From Lycorma delicatula (taxonomy: Eukaryota > Arthropoda > Insecta > Hemiptera > Fulgoridae), in contig NC_134455.1 of assembly GCF_047948215.1 (NCBI RefSeq), forward strand, positions 320,966,147 through 321,030,146: a stretch of 64,000 bases of DNA, in the 5' to 3' direction. Both the position numbers and the translations under genes were made by a program. Within the stretch, counting starts at the first letter, position 1. The number at the start of each line of letters is the position of its first letter. The notes under the pieces are model-generated. The model saw only the letters and a program-made list of their open reading frames with translations, did not search any database and was not told the DNA's origin. Positions 57,494 to 64,000 of the stretch are shown here, one piece after another.

Positions 57494-59136
57494 CAGAGTG
57501 GTCCAAAAGTCGCAGTACAGCCTATTATTTCAGAAGTTGTAAAGAAATGAAACATTTGGATACACCAACGTAAATTAGATATGAAGGCCCACCTTTGGGA
57601 AATCACAACAATGGCCTGCATTTTGAATCACTGTCCATTTATTTAAATGGGAAGGGGGTCATGTGATGTACCAAAACAGATTGAAATTCTACCAGGAATT
57701 CATTTATGCAATCAAATTTCACAAAACTGTTATGGTGTAGGAGTTATTGGCATCCAAAAGTTTGAAAACTTATTCTTTTGCAGGTGACATATGATGGCTT
57801 TGACGAAGGAAGAACAAATTGAGATGATCCTGATGTCTGGTGAACGAAGCAGTCGAGTCATTGCAGCAGATTTCAACAGGCACCACCCAGAGAGACCACC
57901 AATTTTGCATTACACTGTTGCATGTCTCACATCCAAATTCAAGGAAGCTATATGTCAAGGAAATATGTCTGACAGGCCACATAGTGGCTGACCCAAATCT
58001 TCCACTGATGAGACAACCTCGACGATGGTCTTGGCTACCTTTGCAAGGAGCCAACAATGTAGCACTCAATGTCTTGCAAGTAAAGTTGGTGTTAGTCATT
58101 CTTCCATTTTATATATTCTTCATAGCAGCAAATGGTATTCATTTAAGATACAAATGCTGCAAAAACTTTCTGAGGATGACCCAGACGGACGTGACAAGTT
58201 CTGTTCATGGGCATTACATCAGTATCAGAACAACTCTACATTCCTACAGAGTATCCTATTCAGTGACTAGGCAATTTTTTATGTCAGTGGCAAGGTGAAC
58301 CAGCAGAATCATTGTTATTGGTGTGATGAAAATCCCAACTGCATTGACCCATCCAATGTTGTTGGAGATGTTAAAATTATGGTGTGGTGTGGGGTATGGG
58401 GTACCTGTGTAATTGGACTAATCTTCATTAATGAAAGCCTTAATTCTGAGCAGAACATGGGCATGCTGAGAGACACTGTCTTTCCTTCCCTTTTAAATAA
58501 AGATGGAACATTCCTATCACTTTTTCAACAAGATGATGCTCCCACACTTCGGGCTAAATGTTTGTCAGTGGCTCGATGTTCATTTGCCTGGGCAATGGAT
58601 TGGTCGGCATGGCCCAGTGAAATGGCCACCGACCTCACACCTATGACTTTTATTTGTGGAGGCATTTGAAGCAACTTGTTTACTCAGAGAAGATTCATGA
58701 TGTTTACCATCTGCAACAAAGAATTACGCTGTCCTGCACGGAAATCGCGCCAGAAGTGCTTCTGCGAGTGTCTGCTTACTGTATTAAGCAACTAGAGTTG
58801 TTTAATACAGTAAGCATTCAACAAAACAGTCGACATATTGAATACATCATATAGCTCTCCAGTGTCAATTTTGGATACCAGTAACTCCTACACCATAACA
58901 GTTATGTGAAATCTGATTGCAGAAATAAATTTCTGATAAAATTACAATCTGTTTTGATATGTGACATGTGCCCCTTCCCATTTAAATAAATGGACGGCGA
59001 TTTAAAATGGTGGCCATTGTTGAGTTATGCCCCAAAGATGGGCTCTCATATCTAATTTACGTTGGTGTATCAAAATTTTCATTTTCTTTATAACTTCTGA
59101 AATAATAGGCTGTACTGCGACTTTTGGACCATTCTG
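57494..59136 (+). mobile_element. Tc1/mariner-superfamily element with about 265-bp terminal inverted repeats
   Basis: The ends are CAGAGTGGTCCAAAAGTCGC (57494) and its inverted counterpart (CAGAATGGTCCAAAAGTCGC read from 59136), each preceded by TA. The inverted similarity continues through GTACAGCCTATTATTTCAGA, TACACCAACGTAAATTAGAT and GTTATGGTGTAGGAGTTA to about 57759 on the left and 58869 on the right. The element is complete in structure, with one transposase gene between the repeats. It lies in the serpin intron, opposite in strand to the gene. Confidence 0.92.
57791..58854 (+). pseudogene. Transposase of the 57.5-59.1 kb element (two nonsense codons, one frameshift)
   Basis: The start ATG at 57791 gives MMALTKEEQIEMILMSGE, the helix-turn-helix N-terminus. 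One frame runs to 58669 interrupted only by TGA at 57989-57991 and TAG at 58268-58270. It includes VLATFARSQQCSTQCLASKV, LQKLSEDDPDGRDKFCSWAL and ILFSD, with the first catalytic Asp immediately before the TAG. Then come GDVKIMVWCGVWGTCVIGL and LFQQDDAPTLR with the second Asp. The third acidic site (TDLTPM-T-F) has lost its acid (D to T). A frameshift near 58655 leads to HLKQLVYSEKIHDVYHLQQR and the end at 58854. Recent but dead. Confidence 0.9.
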
Positions 59137-59847
59137 TATATTATGTTACGTTACATGATGACATTTTTTGCAGTTAATTACAAATGTTTACATACATTCC
59201 ATCCAAAAACAACTATAAAAAATATATACTAAAGCAATGTATTGATACCCATTAACTAATATCACACTGCTTACTAATGAATTTTTTTATTGACTTTGTG
59301 GTGAAACTTGAAGTATGAAATGACTTACTTTCAGGTTTTAGATTTTGGAGTTTCATCAGCTTCATCTTCAATAGAGTATCCAGCAGCACTGTCGTGAATG
59401 GTTACTATTGTAAAAAGGTTAGCAAATCCCTTAGGTATGTAATCTAATTACATATTCAATCTATGTTTTATTTGTTATCCAGTATTCTTCCAAATTTAGC
59501 ATGCTTAAAATACATATAAGTATATCTGTATTTGTTGTTTTGAGGTATTAGTTTTCATATATGAGACAACAATTCTTTTGTTGCTTGTTAAAGGCTGCAA
59601 GAGTTGCCTACTCTGATAGAAGTGGAAGGTAACAGAGAGTCAACTGCCTCATCATATAATTTTCAACAAAAAATGAACATTATGTAAATGCTACTCTACA
59701 TAGAGTCTTCCCACAGGAGGTTAATGTACCTACTAGTATAGTAATTCACTTTTATCATGAACAAGAGAAGGTAGTATCTGAGTAAAGTAGATGTATGAAT
59801 GTACTCCATACAATATGTGTTTCTACAGTAGATTTATTACATGTGTT

Positions 59848-59852
<5 letters not shown>

Positions 59853-59878
<26 letters not shown>
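59853..59878. repeat. (TA)n microsatellite
   Basis: About 12 TA units followed by a short CA run. Confidence 0.9.
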
Positions 59879-59882
<4 letters not shown>

Positions 59883-60040
59883 ACACACATGTAATTAAAT
59901 AATATAATAATAATAATTTTTTATTTACATTAAACTTTTTTAAGTTCATTTTTTTATATTATAATAAAATATAATAATATTTTTTCAACCTCCGCAAAGT
60001 ACAGAATTAGAGAACATGCATACCTTTCCTTTTTTACGTT

Positions 60041-60080
60041 CATCAAAACGTTTTCCAGCCCAAGCCCACCTTCAGTGATA
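60041..60080 (-). ncRNA. Hammerhead-ribozyme-like motif at the Penelope element end
   Basis: Minus strand: UAUCA (stem I), CUGAAGG (CUGANGA expected; last A changed), GGGC-UUG-GGCU region (weak stem II), GAAA, ACGU (helix III of one A-U pair with a CG loop), UU, then UGAUG, which pairs with UAUCA through four Watson-Crick pairs and one G-U. Architecture and spacing equal those at 1616-1655 while the stem sequences differ. Confidence 0.5.
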
Positions 60081-60402
60081 TATATTTTTTTTATAAATTC
60101 TTATTTGTTTACAATTTACACATTGATTTCAGCTTTTTACATTTTATTTTGTAAAAATTGTTTGTTAATAAAACATTTAAAAAATTTCAGAACAAATATC
60201 TGTTCAGTCACAAGAATGAAAAAGTATTGCAATAACTATTAATTTATCAATATCTTTTTTTGTGCCATCTTAAATAATTTTAATAAGAATGTCCCCATCA
60301 AATTCTGTTTACAGATTTATGAAATTACGTTTATGTCTATATATACAATTTTTTCTAGAATTTCTAATTTTTTATTAGTATTTGCATGTTCAATATTTAC
60401 TT

Positions 60403-60606
60403 TTTAGATTATTTTCTAAACTAGTTATATTATGATTATTATTTATTAAACGGTCAGCTACATTTGAGATACCTATTTTTCTACTTTTAAATGATCTAAT
60501 ATGTTCATTAAATCTATCTTTAAAAGACCTATTCATTTTACTAATATATATCTTTTTGCAATTGTTGCATTTTATTTTATAAATACCGGAAGAATCATAT
60601 TTATTT
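60403..60606 (-). pseudogene. Penelope GIY-YIG endonuclease segment
   Basis: Minus-strand reading KYDSSGIYKIKCNNCKKIYI carries the GIY motif and a YI-S (YIG-like; Gly replaced by Ser). It continues with MNRSFKDRFNEHIRSF and GISNVADRLINNNHNIT. C-x2-C after GIYKI and R-x3-H/E-H are the family pattern. It is out of frame with the RT piece upstream and ends soon after LENNLK. Confidence 0.75.
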
Positions 60607-61024
60607 CTTACTTTTTTATTATTATAATATTTTAAATGTTTTATTATATGGTTATCAGGCCTATAAACAGATTTATATTTTTATTATTATATGCATCAAT
60701 CAAGTTTTCTATAGTTTTATTTGTGTAGGAATATTTTACATAAATATTTTCACTGTTTCTATTTTTATTTATGGATATTAATGTAGTAATGTTTGTGTTA
60801 TTGAAAAGTTCTGAACTATATTTTTTATACATATTATCAATTAATGATGTATGATATCCATTTTTATGGCTATATTTTATATTCTATTTATTTCATTACA
60901 CAATTTCTGTTTATTGTTTATGTATTTTATAGCTCTGTTTATCATGTTTTAGAAAATATTAATTTTTTGGGACCCAGAATGGTTAGAATTTTTGTTTATA
61001 ATGATTTCATTTGAGGTATGTTTT

Positions 61025-61405
61025 CTATATACTCCAGTACTTTATTTTATTGTTTATATTTATTTTAATATTTATATCTAAATAATTTATTTTTGTGTTA
61101 TGTTCCATTTCATATGTAAATTTTAATGTTTTATAGTAAGAATTTAATTTATTTAAAATTATTTCATGTTTGTTATTTATAACTGATTCATATGTAACTA
61201 AAATATCATCTATGTATCTGACCCACAATAACATTTTATGTATGTTATTTATGCCATAGGCTATTCTACTTTCATATTCCTGCAGATAAATTTCTGACAT
61301 TACAGCAGATAAGGGAAATCCCATGAACAAAACATTTTCTTGTGTATAACAGGTTCCATTAAATTCAAAATAATTTTGTTTAAATATATTTCTAATTGTT
61401 GTCAT
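61025..61405 (-). pseudogene. Penelope reverse transcriptase segment
   Basis: 126 codons: NIFKQNYFEFNGTCYTQEN, then FMGFPLSAVMSEIYLQEYE (normally MGSPLSP; Ser changed to Phe), then the catalytic VRYIDDILV at residues 62-70 with both Asp, and FTYEMEHNTKINYLDINIKI. These are RT motifs in the Penelope style. The fingers domain upstream is absent. A connector piece follows at 60832-60644 (YVKYSYTNKTIENLI). Inactive by truncation and frame breaks. Confidence 0.85.
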
Positions 61406-61447
61406 AATATTATTTTAATTCTATACTTTGCGGAGGCTGAAAAATGT

Positions 61448-61512
61448 GTGTATATATATATATATATACACGCGTGCGCCCGTGCGCCCGTGCACACACA
61501 CACACACACACA
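61448..61512. repeat. Compound (TA)n-(CG)-(CA)n microsatellite
   Basis: GTATATATATATATATATAC, then GCGTGCGCCCGTGCGCCCGTG, then a CA tract. It directly abuts the inverted end of the Penelope copy. Confidence 0.9.
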
Positions 61513-61974
61513 CATTTGGTGGTATGGCATCTAAGTAACATTTATCTCCATTTATCATCACAAAGTTGTCCTAGTACAGTAACTTCTGAAACTGTAGATT
61601 ATCTATACAAGCAACACATGGTTACCGCTGACCTATAACATACTGCTTGTTTTATCATTTTGTATTTGGCAATAAGACCAGATTGGTAAGGTGCATATCC
61701 AGCACTAATATTGTAATTCAAAAAATGTATTCAACAGCCTACTGTACTGAAGTCTAATCGTGTGCTGTTATGCATAGGTTTTGGTATGCTAACCCTATGC
61801 TCTTTGCATAAATAATCACTAGGTTGTTTCAGAAATTACTCTACTAAGACATCACTTGGATGAAAGTGAGAAAAAATGATATCTTGATGCTATCACAATA
61901 TTCTAGATTACAGATTATAGATTATATACATATTTTAGATTCGCTAGATTACAGGTTTCTAAAATACAAGTTAC

Positions 61975-62183
61975 CTCATATGGCACCTCCAGTAACTGAG
62001 CCTTTAATTCAAAATCATTTTTATATCGTAAATTAGTTGCTGGAAGGTACATAATATCTGTCTTATAATCTTTATCCAATCCATGAAAGGTACTCTTAAC
62101 TGTTTCATCAAAAGGATAAATCCATTTAGCCTTGAAGTGAATTGTATTTACAAGCACAGATTTTGTATCCACGCTGATAGCAC
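61975..62183 (-). CDS. Serpin, first coding exon in the window (central strands)
   Basis: The acceptor (cttattttAG) precedes 62183; the first two bases complete a codon from an upstream exon. The frame reads AISVDTKSVLVNTIHFKAKW, IYPFDETVKSTFHGLDK and MYLPATNLRYKNDFELKAQL, ending LEVPYE at donor GTAACT (61974). VLVN-x-I-x-FKAKW and the following F-x-x-x-x-T-x-x-x-F are signature serpin strands. The next exon (GEYTFLIILP) starts at 54853 in phase. The four exons in view encode about 224 residues, roughly the C-terminal 55-60% of a normal serpin. The N-terminal part with any signal peptide must lie above 62183, probably beyond the window, because nothing like it is seen up to 63.9 kb. Confidence 0.92.
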
Positions 62184-62879
62184 CTAAAATAAGTGGTTTT
62201 AATAGAGTTTTTAAAAATAATGTAAATTTTTAACTAATTTATAAGGTAGTATTGTAAAATAATGACTATTAAATTTCATCTATTATTATTTTTTACATAG
62301 ACTAGCAGAAAACTGCAATAATAATTTGGATAATATCAATTAAATATTTATTACAGAAATAACATAATTTTAAATTAAAATAAAATATTGAATAACTTAT
62401 GTTTTCCATAGATTCAAAAATCAGTGTGAATAATAAAGCCATTTTGAATTTTTGTTTCTATATTCTCTTTTGAATATGATTTCAAAATTAAGTCCTTAAA
62501 ACATTTATACCAAAATACACCATACAAGTCCAGTAGACTCATTTTGAAGTAAATTTATACCCATACACAGTAGACTCATTCTGATGTAAATTTGAGAAAC
62601 CAAGGAGAGGTCTCTGAAATTGTTACTATGAATTTAGAAATTCAACAACTTTGTTGAAAACAATCAAAGTTTTTATTTGAAAAGTTTTTCTTTGTGAACT
62701 TCTGTACCAAGTATTATGCATTTAAACAATTGTTATGACATTAAAAAAGGGTTATGTTGAACGCTACTTGAAATAAAATGGAGAATCAAGAAAATGTTCA
62801 AAAACTGCTTAAAAATCTTTACCTAAAATCTAAACGTAAGTAACTATTTTGATTATTAAGCAATCATCATCTTAGGGAA

Positions 62880-62937
<58 letters not shown>

Positions 62938-63924
62938 ATGTGTGTTGTGTGTGTGTGTGTGTGGGTGGGTGTGTGTGTGTGTACTAATAATAAATAAGTA
63001 AAATTAAATAAACAAATAGAAAAGGATGAAGAAATAATAATAAATATTAATTGACATATAAACATTAGACAAGACCTATTTATGAAACACTATAAAATTA
63101 GTACTTGTAATGGTATTTTTAGAATAAGAGCAAAAAATACAACCAGTGTTGCCACTTTAGGCAAAATGAAAAGTATAAACCTAAGCATCTAAACTACAAA
63201 ATCCTATTAATATGAGAGAAGAAATTTGTTATAGTTAATGAAGCAGATATTTCACTATTGAACTATACGGAACAGTTATCTGAATGAATTTGAATTAAAA
63301 TTTATTATAAATCTTGTAAACATTTTCAGTTACAAGAACATTAAGCTGTGGTGATCCTCATCACATAAATCTGTTCACAGGGGATATCTTGTTGACTGGC
63401 TTAAGGTTCTTGCTTTCTTTATTTTTATTGAAAGTTTTATCTACCCAACATATAAAAGTCATGATGGGATTGCAGTTTGAATTGAAAGCTTAAATAGATT
63501 AGATGTTTTTAGGCTAAATTTACACTTTCTATTGGAACTATCTGCAGCAACAACAGTTGTTTGTATTTATTTTACATTTACTTTTCATTCTTAACCCACC
63601 TTTTTTTTAAAATCCAGCTAAATATGCTATTTTGTAGTGTTTTGTAATTTTCTTTTATTATTACTCTGTTTTCATTTATCTAACTACATACATTTTATTA
63701 TAATTTTCCATAGTGTCTATTGATGATTGATTAACAATTGAAACAGCTATCTATATTTAAGATTTTGAATAATATTTTTTGTAAGTAGTTTTGGAACGTA
63801 ATGTTTCTTCCAATTTATTTTAATAACATAACTCTTATTTTGCTATTATAATAATTTTTTATTAACCTTTTTAAGTATAACATCATAATTACAATATTAC
63901 TTATTTATACAATCAATTCTATGG
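62184..63924. other. Serpin upstream intron or flank, no exon recognised
   Basis: AT-rich; a compound microsatellite lies at 62885-62982. No N-terminal serpin exon (for example one with a N-x-W-V-x-x-x-T block) was found on the minus strand. Confidence 0.45.
62885..62982. repeat. Compound (CT)n-(GT)n microsatellite
   Basis: About 19 CT units, then GT-rich sequence with a GGGTGGGTG interruption. Confidence 0.95.
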
Positions 63925-64000
63925 TGATGTTTTTCAAATGGACCACCAACCATCATAGGAGTTTCGTTTAGACTTGTAATTCTGGTCCCATGAGTACTGG
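63925..64000 (-). mobile_element. LINE A-family ORF1 fragment running off the window
   Basis: Minus-strand sequence has GTACTCATGGGACCA and TGGTTGGTGGTCCATTTGAA, matching LINE A ORF1 around GTRGTKI and KIVGGPSEK (33525-33595) at most positions, with substitutions and a stop. The similarity ends near 63925 inside ORF1, so the 3' side is missing and the 5' side lies beyond the window. Confidence 0.7.

Larger units (their letters stand above)
59982..61443 (-). mobile_element. Penelope-like element, 5'-truncated, with 27-bp inverted terminal repeats
   Basis: From high to low coordinates the minus strand has an RT palm, a connector, a GIY-YIG endonuclease and a hammerhead-like motif. The outermost 27 bases, 59982-60008 and 61417-61443, are inverted repeats with two mismatches (TTTTCAACCTCCGCAAAG against TTTTCAGCCTCCGCAAAG, continuing GTA-Y-AGAATT). 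Penelope-like elements are known to carry terminal repeats in direct or inverted orientation. The RT N-terminus is missing, so the copy is short for the family. It lies in the large serpin intron. Confidence 0.8.

Noticed and set aside
61340..61638. Plus-strand frames rich in Tyr/Ile/His
   Set aside because: Translated TA and CA microsatellite at the end of the Penelope copy.
62856..63065. 69-codon minus frame with Arg-Glu and Thr-His repeats
   Set aside because: Translated (CT)n-(GT)n microsatellite.

Overview
The window looks like AT-rich arthropod nuclear DNA, most probably from an insect and possibly a hemipteran. That placement is inference from three things: a Methuselah-like receptor gene, a clade-I-type serpin gene, and a mix of I-like and R1-like LINEs, mariners, hAT, Penelope-like elements and tRNA-derived SINEs. 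There are no bacterial operons, no rRNA genes and no convincing tRNA genes. Only two host genes can be supported, both partial. The rest is transposable-element debris and AT-rich DNA with no visible content.

Layout. 1-3.8 kb: the last two coding exons (+) of a Methuselah-like GPCR. Their 3.2 kb intron holds a SINE, a palindromic Penelope-derived element and a 5'-truncated LINE tail. 3.8-28 kb: gene-poor DNA with dead copies of a mariner, a possible processed pseudogene, a LINE reverse transcriptase, a second Tc1/mariner-type element with inverted ends, a hAT transposase and a SINE. 28.1-42.3 kb: a GC-richer block of three LINEs, all on the minus strand. LINE A is I-like with RNase H and an intact ORF1. 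LINE B is R1-like and decayed. LINE C is R1-like and sits inside LINE B ORF1, flanked by a 13-bp target-site duplication that shows the original uninterrupted frame. 42.3-48.2 kb: nothing recognised beyond simple repeats. 48.3-62.2 kb: the last four coding exons (-) of a serpin, with introns full of SINEs, two Penelope-like fragments and a mariner with 265-bp inverted repeats. The upstream serpin exons are not in view. The window ends in another LINE A-family fragment.

The most interesting signal is a hammerhead-ribozyme-like motif (type I, minimal helix III) at four places. It occurs in both arms of the 1.6-2.1 kb palindrome, at the end of the Penelope copy at 60.0-61.4 kb, and in degraded form next to the Penelope endonuclease fragment at 48.7 kb. 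Two of the four have different but complementary stem I sequences. A second signal is a hairpin in the LINE A-family 3' UTR that appears three times with different but still paired stems around a conserved loop. Both suggest structured RNA maintained by the elements. Everything here was read by eye. No database search, folding calculation or splice prediction was run.
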